Assembly: GCA_040217795.1 (NCBI GenBank)
Contig: JBEHWK010000011.1
Location: forward strand, 1-47,280
Length of the DNA stretch: 47,280 bases
From: Clostridium_T sp040217795
GTDB lineage: Bacteria; Bacillota; Clostridia; Clostridiales; Clostridiaceae
Reading direction: 5' to 3'
Below, piece by piece: positions 16,397-23,533 of the stretch (position 1 is its first letter; every line of letters begins with the position of its first letter). Below the pieces are notes generated by a model. The model had not been told where the DNA came from. It saw nothing but the letters and a program-made list of their open reading frames with translations, and made no database searches. A program made the position numbers and the translations under genes.

Positions 16397-16425
16397 CTCC
16401 TTAAAAAATAATATGATTTAAGGAG
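16397..16425 (-). promoter_or_regulatory. Hairpin masking the ymxH ribosome binding site
   Basis: On the minus strand CTCCTTAAA (16425-16417) is followed after 11 bases by its exact complement TTTAAGGAG (16405-16397), which is the Shine-Dalgarno sequence of ymxH. No T run follows, so this is a translation-control or structural element rather than a terminator. Confidence 0.45.
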
Positions 16426-16458
16426 AGTTATTATAACTGGTTTATTATAAAGAATATT

Positions 16459-17763
16459 TTACTTGTATACTAAACCGGAATTTAAAGTCTCATATGGGCA
16501 GACTTTCCTTTCACATTGAATACCCAGTTTATCAAGTGAAATATTCTTTCCTACAAAAGCACCATTAATTATTCCATCAGTAAAGCATAACTCCTGTACT
16601 TCCTTTATTGAATCTATATTTATCCTGTCGACTTTTTTAATTATGTCTTCAGGCGTATTTATTTTGTTTTGATACAATACAGATTTTCCGTTGTTAAACA
16701 TCCTTGAAGAGGTGCTTTCCAAACCAAGTATATAATGAGCTTTTATTTTTTCTTTATTAATGGCAATCTCATCTTTAGATAATTCAAGAGTCTTAAAGGC
16801 TTCCAACTGTTCCTTTATTGCCGAAATGGCTATATCCGCACAACTTGGGCTTAACCCTATATATACATTTAAAGATCCTATATTTTCAAATGGCATAAGA
16901 TATGAGTATATAGAATAACAAAGGCCCATCTCTTCCCTTACCTTCTGAAACAAAATTGAAGAAGCTCCTCCACCCAGTATATTATTTAAAAGTACCAGGT
17001 TATAACCTTTTTCAGCTCCATGGGCAATACCCTTAAGACCGAAATTCATATGCAGCTGCTCTATGTTTTTTTCGGTAAATAAAAAATTGTTTAAAAACTG
17101 AGGTTTATTATATTCAAAGGATTTTTCAGAGGAATCCAGATAGCTGTCAAAGTAATTTTCCAGCAATATTTTTAATTCTTTTTCATCAAAATTACCACAT
17201 ATGGAAATTACAGTGTTTCGTGCTGTATAGTTTTCTTTTATAAAACTTTTCAATCCCCTGGAATCAAAACTGCTCACAGTTTCAGGACTTCCTAAGATAG
17301 GATAAGATAAAGGATCATCTCCGAAGGCTGCTTTCGCGTGTACATCTCCCAAAACTTCCTCCGGCATATCTTCATTCATATATATTTCTTCAATTACTAC
17401 GCTTTTTTCTTTTGATATTTCACCATCATCAAATTTGGAATTTAAAAGCATATCAGATAAGATATCAATTGAAAGTTCTAAATGCGTATTGAGAGCTTTT
17501 ATATAATAGCAGGTTGCTTCTTTGCTGGTATACGCATTGATTTGTCCCCCTACATTTTCTATCTGCTCTACAATTTCTTTCGAAGTCCTTTTGTGAGTCC
17601 CCTTAAAAAGCATATGCTCAAGGAAATGGGATATTCCATTTATGCCCGGATGTTCATTTCTGGATCCGTTATTAACTAATACACCTATACTTACAGAGTT
17701 TATATAATCAAGTTTTTCTGATACTATCCTTAATCCGTTTTTCAAAGTATATAAATTATACAT
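16459..17763 (-). CDS. mlpA: M16 family zinc peptidase (processing-protease-like, MlpA/YmxG)
   Basis: A 434-residue metallopeptidase of the pitrilysin/mitochondrial processing peptidase group. The inverted zinc motif HFLEH (in HFLEHMLFKGTHKR) and the downstream glutamate region (VVIEEIYMNEDMPEE) are intact. The C-terminal half has the typical inactive-domain R/Y-containing GLCYSIYSY segment. The ATG at 17763 is chosen because the family begins with Y-x-L-x-N-G right after it and GGAGG is just upstream; an upstream start at 17793 would lie in the pnp terminator. In Bacillus the gene downstream of pnp is this one. The substrate is unknown. Confidence 0.9.
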   Translation of the reverse strand: MYNLYTLKNGLRIVSEKLDYINSVSIGVLVNNGSRNEHPGINGISHFLEHMLFKGTHKRTSKEIVEQIENVGGQINAYTSKEATCYYIKALNTHLELSIDILSDMLLNSKFDDGEISKEKSVVIEEIYMNEDMPEEVLGDVHAKAAFGDDPLSYPILGSPETVSSFDSRGLKSFIKENYTARNTVISICGNFDEKELKILLENYFDSYLDSSEKSFEYNKPQFLNNFLFTEKNIEQLHMNFGLKGIAHGAEKGYNLVLLNNILGGGASSILFQKVREEMGLCYSIYSYLMPFENIGSLNVYIGLSPSCADIAISAIKEQLEAFKTLELSKDEIAINKEKIKAHYILGLESTSSRMFNNGKSVLYQNKINTPEDIIKKVDRINIDSIKEVQELCFTDGIINGAFVGKNISLDKLGIQCERKVCPYETLNSGLVYK

Positions 17764-17772
17764 ATGGCCTCC

Positions 17773-17811
17773 ATTAAAAAAATAGAAAGGCAAATAATTG
17801 CCTTTCTATTT
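17773..17811 (-). terminator. Intrinsic terminator of pnp, overlapping its stop codon
   Basis: A perfect 14-bp stem AAATAGAAAGGCAA (17780-17793) with TTGCCTTTCTATTT (17798-17811) is followed by TTTTTTT on the minus strand. The pnp stop codon (17810-17812) is part of the stem and the T run abuts the mlpA ribosome binding site. Confidence 0.85.
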
Positions 17812-19915
17812 ATTCTTCATCTTTTTTGTCTGTATCTACAATTGCATCTTTTCTAGAAAGGTTTATTCTTCCCTGTGGGTCAATTTCAGTAACTTTTACT
17901 AATATCTCATCTCCGACAGATACAACATCCTCAACTTTATTTACTCTATTTACATCCAGTTTTGAAATGTGAACAAGACCTTCTTTACCTGGAAGAACTT
18001 CAACGAAAGCACCAAACGCAGCTATCTTAGTTACTTTTCCAAGATATACTTCTCCTGCTTTAACATCCTTTGTCAAACCTTCGATTATTTTCATCGCTTG
18101 TTTTACGCCAGATGAATCTGATGAAGATATGAATATCTTTCCATCTTCTTTTATATCTATCTTAACACCGGTATCAGCAATTATCTTGTTGATCACTTTA
18201 CCGCCAGCACCTATAACATCTCTAATCTTATCAGGATCAATCTGCATTGCTGATGTCTTAGGAGCGAAGTCAGATACTTCTTCCCTTGAAGCAGGAATGC
18301 ATTCCTTGATTTTTTCCAGTATTCCAAGTCTCGCTTTTCTTGCATCTTCAATAGCTGTTCTTATAACATATTCAGACAATCCAGCTATTTTAGTGTCAAC
18401 CTGGATTGAAGTTATTCCTTCAGTTGTTCCTGCAACCTTAAAATCCATATCTCCGAAGAAATCTTCAATTCCCTGAATATCTGTTATTACACCTTCTTCA
18501 GATAAATCTTCAGAAGTTATCAATCCCATTGCTATACCTGCTGCTGGTCTCTTTATAGGAACACCGGCATCCAGAAGTGCAAGTGTTGATCCACATACAG
18601 ATGCTTGTGAAGTTGATCCATTGGAACTTAACACTTCAGAAACCAATCTTATTGTATATGGGAATTCCTCCTCTGAAGGAATCAATGGTTCCAATGCTCT
18701 TTCAGCTAAAGCTCCGTGACCGATTTCTCTTCTGCCTGGACCTCTTAATGGTCTCACTTCTCCTACACTGTATGCAGGGAAATTATAGTGATGCATATAT
18801 CTCTTAGATACTTCTTCACCGATACCATCCAGAATCTGTACATCTCCTATAGCACCCAATGTAGCTACAGTCATTACTTGTGTAAGTCCTCTTGTAAAGA
18901 TACCTGAACCGTGAGTTCTTGGCAATATTCCAACTTCACAGCCTATAGGTCTTACTTCGTCAAATCTTCTTCCATCAGGTCTTCTATGTTCTTTTAATAA
19001 CATATGCCTAACAATTTCTTTTTGAATCTTATATACTATTTCTCCTACGTCGCCCATTTTATCAGGATATTTTTCCTTAAATGCAGCAAGTACTTTACCC
19101 TTTGCTTCATCTACTGCTAAGTTTCTCTCATCTTTATCAATAATATACATAGCAGCTTTAAGTGTTTCATAAGCAAAATCTCTTACTTCTTTAACTAGTT
19201 CTTCATCCGGTTTATGTAATTCAAGAACCTTCTTTTCTTTTCCGAACATTTTCATGCATTCTTCCTGGAAAAGAGCTATCTTCTTACATTCTTCAAATCC
19301 AAAATTTATAGCATTTATCATAACTTCTTCCGGTATCTCTTCTCCGCCGGCTTCTATCATCATAACTCTGTTTTTAGTTGCACATACTGTAAGGAACATT
19401 TTTGATTGGTCTCTTTCCTGAGATGTAGGATTTATTATAAAGTTTCCATCTATTAATCCTACTTGAACTGCTGCAACAGGAGTAGTGAAAGGAATGCTTG
19501 ATAAACAAAGAGCTGTAGATGCAGCATTAATAGCTAAAATTTCAGGAAGGTTATCATTTTCAACAGATACTACTGTGCATACAACCTGCACATCATTTCT
19601 TAATCCGTCAGGGAAAAGAGGTCTTAAAGGTCTGTCTATTGCTCTGCCGTTTAAGATAGCATTTTCAGAAGGTCTTCCTTCCCTTTTAATGAATCCGCCA
19701 GGAATTTTACCTACTGCATAAAGTCTTTCCTCATACTCAACGCTTAAAGGGAAAAAGTCTATTCCTTCTCTTGGCTTTTCTGAAGCATTAACGTTAGTTA
19801 AAACAACTGTATCACCATAGCTCATGAATATAGCACAATCAGATAATTTACCGACTCTGCCAAATTCTACTTTCATAGTTCTGCCTGCAACAGTTATTTG
19901 ATGAATATGACTCAT
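17810..19915 (-). CDS. pnp: Polyribonucleotide nucleotidyltransferase (PNPase)
   Basis: This 3'-to-5' phosphorolytic exoribonuclease and polymerase forms a trimeric ring and acts in mRNA turnover. Two RNase PH core domains flank a helical domain (first core with GKIPGGFIKREGRPSE, second with the RPDGRR, GSGIFTRG and SNGSTSQAS motifs). A KH domain follows (IRDVIGAGGKVINKII) and then an S1 domain (GKVTKIAAFGAFVEVLPGKEG). The length of 701 is normal. The order rpsO-pnp is almost universal. It has its own promoter between the rpsO terminator and its start, plus AGGAGG. Confidence 0.98.
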   Translation of the reverse strand: MSHIHQITVAGRTMKVEFGRVGKLSDCAIFMSYGDTVVLTNVNASEKPREGIDFFPLSVEYEERLYAVGKIPGGFIKREGRPSENAILNGRAIDRPLRPLFPDGLRNDVQVVCTVVSVENDNLPEILAINAASTALCLSSIPFTTPVAAVQVGLIDGNFIINPTSQERDQSKMFLTVCATKNRVMMIEAGGEEIPEEVMINAINFGFEECKKIALFQEECMKMFGKEKKVLELHKPDEELVKEVRDFAYETLKAAMYIIDKDERNLAVDEAKGKVLAAFKEKYPDKMGDVGEIVYKIQKEIVRHMLLKEHRRPDGRRFDEVRPIGCEVGILPRTHGSGIFTRGLTQVMTVATLGAIGDVQILDGIGEEVSKRYMHHYNFPAYSVGEVRPLRGPGRREIGHGALAERALEPLIPSEEEFPYTIRLVSEVLSSNGSTSQASVCGSTLALLDAGVPIKRPAAGIAMGLITSEDLSEEGVITDIQGIEDFFGDMDFKVAGTTEGITSIQVDTKIAGLSEYVIRTAIEDARKARLGILEKIKECIPASREEVSDFAPKTSAMQIDPDKIRDVIGAGGKVINKIIADTGVKIDIKEDGKIFISSSDSSGVKQAMKIIEGLTKDVKAGEVYLGKVTKIAAFGAFVEVLPGKEGLVHISKLDVNRVNKVEDVVSVGDEILVKVTEIDPQGRINLSRKDAIVDTDKKDEE

Positions 19916-19932
19916 AAATTAACCTCCTTTAG

Positions 19933-19961
19933 GTTATACAAAATTCTACATTATTTTACAA
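19933..19961 (-). promoter_or_regulatory. Promoter of pnp
   Basis: On the minus strand TTGTAA and TATAAC are separated by 17 bases, in the gap between the rpsO terminator and the pnp start. Confidence 0.6.
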
Positions 19962-19972
19962 ATTTTACTTTT

Positions 19973-20003
19973 CTAAAACAATAGAGCGGATAAACCGCTC
20001 TAT
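19973..20003 (-). terminator. Intrinsic terminator of rpsO
   Basis: A GC-rich 9-bp stem ATAGAGCGG (19981-19989) with CCGCTCTAT (19995-20003) and a 5-base loop sits just after the rpsO stop. TTGTTTT follows on the minus strand. Confidence 0.8.
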
Positions 20004-20006
20004 CAA

Positions 20007-20270
20007 TTATCTTCTTAAGCCTAATTGTTGGATGATTGTTCTGTATCTTTCGATATCGATTCCGTTAAGGTAGTTTAATAAACCTCTTCTTTGTCCAACC
20101 ATCATTAAAAGACCTCTTCTTGAATGGTGATCTTTTTTATGTGTTCTTAAATGATCTGTTAAAGAATTTATTCTTTCAGTTAACAGTGCAATTTGAACTT
20201 CTGGAGAACCAGTATCTCCTTCATGTCTTGCGTATTTTGCGATTATTTCTGCCTTTTTAACTTTATCCAT
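20007..20270 (-). CDS. rpsO: 30S ribosomal protein S15
   Basis: An 87-residue S15, a primary binder of the 16S rRNA central domain. The conserved core HEGDTGSPEVQIALLTERI, HKKDHHSRRGLL and GQRRGLLNYL is intact and the length is standard. The ATG is preceded by GGAGGTG. Promoter, structured leader and terminator make it an independent unit. Confidence 0.99.
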   Translation of the reverse strand: MDKVKKAEIIAKYARHEGDTGSPEVQIALLTERINSLTDHLRTHKKDHHSRRGLLMMVGQRRGLLNYLNGIDIERYRTIIQQLGLRR

Positions 20271-20296
20271 GTGTAAAACACCTCCGTAATTTATCC

Positions 20297-20343
20297 CCTA
20301 TTTCCAAGGAAGAAGTCGGCTAGTCTTGATTCTTAGAAATAGG
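20297..20343 (-). promoter_or_regulatory. Structured rpsO leader, candidate S15 autoregulatory element
   Basis: On the minus strand CCTATTTCTAAG and CTTGGAAATAGG form a continuous 12-bp helix (one U-G pair) closing a 23-base internal region, located between the rpsO promoter and its ribosome binding site. S15 represses its own mRNA through structured leaders in several bacteria, with different folds in each. Binding here is inferred. Confidence 0.55.
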
Positions 20344-20355
20344 TTCCTAGTGAGT

Positions 20356-20384
20356 ATTATAGCAAAAGTAGTTTCCATTGTAAA
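20356..20384 (-). promoter_or_regulatory. Promoter of rpsO
   Basis: On the minus strand TTTACA and a perfect TATAAT are separated by 17 bases. It starts just past the ribF stop codon, so rpsO is transcribed on its own. Confidence 0.8.
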
Positions 20385-20391
20385 TAAATTT

Positions 20392-21321
20392 TTACAAATT
20401 AAAACTTAAAGCTTCATTTACAGCAAATTCTTTGTCTGAATTCAGCTGTTCTATTAACTCTTCCAATGAATTGAACTTTTTTTCATCTCTTATTCTTTTT
20501 AGAAAGAATATTCTTAAGGATTTATCATAAATATCCTGCTCAAAATCCAGAATATAAGTCTCTATTGTAAGATGATTTCCGTGAACTGTGGGATTGTGTC
20601 CAACTGAAGTTATTCCCTTATACAATGAATTATCTATCAGCGCATTTGTATAATACACTCCGGTTTTAGGTAAAACATAACTTTGTGAAAAGTCCATATT
20701 GGCAGTAGGAAAACCAAGCTGCCTTCCTAACTTTTTACCGTGAATAACCTTACCCTCCAGAGAATATGCTCTTGAAAGCATATTATTGGCTTTTTCCACA
20801 TTTCCTCTGCTTATTTCATTTCTTATTCTTGAGGAGCTGACTACTTTGTTTTCATATGTATAGGCATCTAAAACATATAATTTATATCCATATTTATTTT
20901 CCAATGATTTGAGAAGGTCTGTATTGCCTTTATTTTTATAACCAAATCTATAATTAAACCCTACAATTATTCCTGAAACATTATATTTACTGCATAATAA
21001 AGCAACAAAATCTTCAGGCTCAATTTTCATAAACTTTTCATCAAAATCAACTAAAGTGAATATGTCAATGTTTAATTCTTCCAGTATTTTAATCTTATCC
21101 TCATTACTCATTAGAAGTTTTGGAGCTGAATCAGGTTTAATTAATGAAAGCGGATGATTCCTAAAAGAGAATACCATACTTTTGCCATTGCTTTTTTGTG
21201 CCAATTCCTTAGCTTTATTTATTAATGATAAATGGCCTTTATGTAAACCGTCAAAACTACCTAATGCTATATAAGTACTTTCTTTAATATTTACACTATT
21301 AATTTCATCAATTACTAACAT
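20392..21321 (-). CDS. ribF: Bifunctional riboflavin kinase / FAD synthetase
   Basis: A 309-residue enzyme that converts riboflavin to FMN and then FAD. The N-terminal nucleotidyltransferase domain has GSFDGLHKGHLSLI and SSSRIRNEI; the C-terminal riboflavin kinase domain has GKKLGRQLGFPTANM. It follows truB by 18 bases, a conserved pairing. The ribF in this operon usually supplies general flavin cofactors. No FMN riboswitch is seen upstream. Confidence 0.96.
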   Translation of the reverse strand: MLVIDEINSVNIKESTYIALGSFDGLHKGHLSLINKAKELAQKSNGKSMVFSFRNHPLSLIKPDSAPKLLMSNEDKIKILEELNIDIFTLVDFDEKFMKIEPEDFVALLCSKYNVSGIIVGFNYRFGYKNKGNTDLLKSLENKYGYKLYVLDAYTYENKVVSSSRIRNEISRGNVEKANNMLSRAYSLEGKVIHGKKLGRQLGFPTANMDFSQSYVLPKTGVYYTNALIDNSLYKGITSVGHNPTVHGNHLTIETYILDFEQDIYDKSLRIFFLKRIRDEKKFNSLEELIEQLNSDKEFAVNEALSFNL

Positions 21322-21339
21322 TTATATTCCCCTTTTGTA

Positions 21340-22218
21340 TTACTCCATTAGATTTTTCAGAAGTTTAAATCCTTCATCACATCTTTTGCCAAGTCCTAAA
21401 AACTTTCTTTCATAAGAATAAACCTTGTAGATATTATTAAAATCAAAGGAACTTTTAGTGAAATTAGGATCAAGAAGTTTTACGCCATTAATCAGAAGCC
21501 TGTCATAACCTTCTTCAAGAAAAAGGCTTTCATAAGCAGAAAGGGCATCCTCAGTGGATACAATATTTTTTTTAAGGGTTTCAAAATCTAAAGAATCCAA
21601 GTCCACAGAATTTTCTATCCTGAAAGGTTCCGCTGCAAGTCTTTTCAGCTCTCTCATGACAGCACCTGTTTTAAGTGCTCTCCCTATATCAAAGCATAAA
21701 CTTCTTATATATGTTCCCTTGGAACAGGTTACATCCATACTGATGTAAGGCAAATCAATATTGATATTTTCAATGCTATATATTGTAACCGGTCTTTTCT
21801 CACGTTCAACTTCAATTCCTTTTCTGGCTAGTTCATACAGTCTTACTCCATTTTGTTTCAGAGCTGAGTACATGGGAGGTTCCTGAAGGATATCTCCTTT
21901 AAATGAATTAATAACAGAAATGACGTTTCTTTCATTAACAAAAGAAACATCATTTTTTTCTGTTATGGTCCCCTCAGAGTCATAGGTATCTGTTACAACA
22001 CCCAGTTCAAGCTTTACTCTGTAAGTTTTCCTGCCTTCCATGATAAAATCAATTATTTTGGTGCTTCTTCCTAAACATATAGGAAGAACACCCGTTGCTA
22101 AAGGATCTAATGTTCCGGTATGACCTACTTTTTTTTCGCCAGCAATTTTTTTTATTTTAAAAACCACATCGAAGGAAGTTATTCCCTTAGGTTTATTTAT
22201 ATTTATTACACCATTCAT
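21340..22218 (-). CDS. truB: tRNA pseudouridine(55) synthase
   Basis: Makes pseudouridine 55 in the tRNA T-loop. The catalytic aspartate lies in HTGTLDPLATGVLPICLG. Other signatures are GVININKPKGITSFD at the start, YSALKQNGVRLYELAR and CSKGTYIRSL. The 292-residue length fits bacterial TruB with a small C-terminal domain. Start and nrnA stop overlap by one base (TAATG), implying translational coupling. Confidence 0.97.
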   Translation of the reverse strand: MNGVININKPKGITSFDVVFKIKKIAGEKKVGHTGTLDPLATGVLPICLGRSTKIIDFIMEGRKTYRVKLELGVVTDTYDSEGTITEKNDVSFVNERNVISVINSFKGDILQEPPMYSALKQNGVRLYELARKGIEVEREKRPVTIYSIENINIDLPYISMDVTCSKGTYIRSLCFDIGRALKTGAVMRELKRLAAEPFRIENSVDLDSLDFETLKKNIVSTEDALSAYESLFLEEGYDRLLINGVKLLDPNFTKSSFDFNNIYKVYSYERKFLGLGKRCDEGFKLLKNLME

Positions 22219-23168
22219 TAAATCAACTCGTTTTCTATAGTCTTCAGAATTATTTCTCTGACTTCCTGAAGGTCCTTATTCTTAAATGTTACGCCGGCAG
22301 CTTTTGTATGTCCGCCGCCGCCAAAGGTTTCCGCAATTTTCCTTACATTAAAATCATGTTTGCTTCTCAGGCTTACTTTAACCCCTTCAGAAACTTCCTT
22401 GATAAATACTGCTGCTTCAACGCCTTGTATCTTTAATCCAAAATTGACTATGTCCGAAGCATCTTCATCTGTTGCTCCGACAAAATCTACAGCTTCTTTT
22501 GTCAATTCAAGATAAGAAACCTTATTATTAAAAAACAACTGAATATTTCTAAGAGCTTCTCCCAAAATTCTTAAGCTTTTTACTGGCCTGTTATCAAATA
22601 ATTCAGAATGTATGGCAGAATTATCAAGTCCCAGCTCCAGTAACTCCCCTGCAATATTATGGGTCTTTTTAGTAACATTTGAAAATCTAAATGAACCTGT
22701 ATCTGTAACCAGGGAAGTATAAATGCATACGGCTATATCTTTATTTACTATAATATTCATTGCTTTCAGCATTGAATATACCATCTCAGCAGTAGCTGCT
22801 GCATCAGTATCGATATAGTTTATATCTGCATACTCATCGTTTGTCATATGGTGGTCAAAATTTATCAGAACACCCTTGTATTCGCTTAAATCTGCAGAAG
22901 CTCTTTCCAACGACCCGCAGTCAGCCACTATGACCAGATCCGTATTTTTCTTTGGTTTTACCTGGGTACCGTCTATTTCAGACGAACAGGGCAAAAATCT
23001 CATGTTGTCTGAAATAACATCTTTAGATATGATATACGCATTCTTGCCATATTTCTTTAAGCCTATAAGAAGCGCTAAAACGCTTCCTAAAGCATCTCCA
23101 TCAGGGGACGTATGGTAAGTAATCCCTATATTCAAAGATTCATTTATTTTTTTTATTACTCGTTCCAT
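22218..23168 (-). CDS. nrnA: DHH-family oligoribonuclease / pAp phosphatase NrnA
   Basis: A 316-residue DHH/DHHA1 phosphoesterase. The N-terminal metal-binding motifs are SPDGDALGS, VADCG and NFDHH; the C-terminal DHHA1 domain holds the glycine-rich FGGGGHTKAAG. Family members degrade short RNA oligonucleotides left by mRNA decay and dephosphorylate 3'-phosphoadenosine 5'-phosphate. It starts 2 bases after the rbfA stop and overlaps truB, the classical rbfA-nrnA-truB order of Firmicutes. Confidence 0.93.
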   Translation of the reverse strand: MERVIKKINESLNIGITYHTSPDGDALGSVLALLIGLKKYGKNAYIISKDVISDNMRFLPCSSEIDGTQVKPKKNTDLVIVADCGSLERASADLSEYKGVLINFDHHMTNDEYADINYIDTDAAATAEMVYSMLKAMNIIVNKDIAVCIYTSLVTDTGSFRFSNVTKKTHNIAGELLELGLDNSAIHSELFDNRPVKSLRILGEALRNIQLFFNNKVSYLELTKEAVDFVGATDEDASDIVNFGLKIQGVEAAVFIKEVSEGVKVSLRSKHDFNVRKIAETFGGGGHTKAAGVTFKNKDLQEVREIILKTIENELI

Positions 23169-23170
23169 GC

Positions 23171-23521
23171 TTATTTCTCCTTAATCTTCTCAATTAAAGA
23201 ATCAATATGCATTCCTTTTGAAATTGAATTATCCTCTTCAAATATAACTTCAGGAGTATATCTTAGATTTATTTTATGTCCAAGCTCTCTTCTGATAAAG
23301 CCGCTTGCGCTCCTTAATGCCTGCAAAGTTGCTTTCTTTTCCTCATCATTATTAGTGAAGATTGAAACAAAAATTTTAGCGTATCTCAAATCCTTGGTTA
23401 CATTAACATCAGTAACTGAAACCATGGCAGACAGTCTCGGATCTTTTATTTCGTATTGAATTAATGAAGAAACTACTTTTTTTACCTCTTCATTGATTCT
23501 TCCGCCTCTATAGTTAGCCAT
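23171..23521 (-). CDS. rbfA: 30S ribosome-binding factor RbfA
   Basis: A 116-residue KH-type assembly factor for the 30S subunit. The start MANYRGGRINEEVKKVVSSLI, then KDPRLSAMVSVTDVNVTKDL and the C-terminal LRYTPEVIFEED are family signatures. It is 12 bases downstream of infB and 2 bases upstream of nrnA in the same transcript. Confidence 0.96.
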   Translation of the reverse strand: MANYRGGRINEEVKKVVSSLIQYEIKDPRLSAMVSVTDVNVTKDLRYAKIFVSIFTNNDEEKKATLQALRSASGFIRRELGHKINLRYTPEVIFEEDNSISKGMHIDSLIEKIKEK

Positions 23522-23533
23522 AAAATCACCTCT

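Noticed and set aside
21322..21340. FMN riboswitch for ribF
   Set aside because: The truB-ribF gap is only 18 bases, so there is no room for an aptamer; this ribF is a housekeeping copy.
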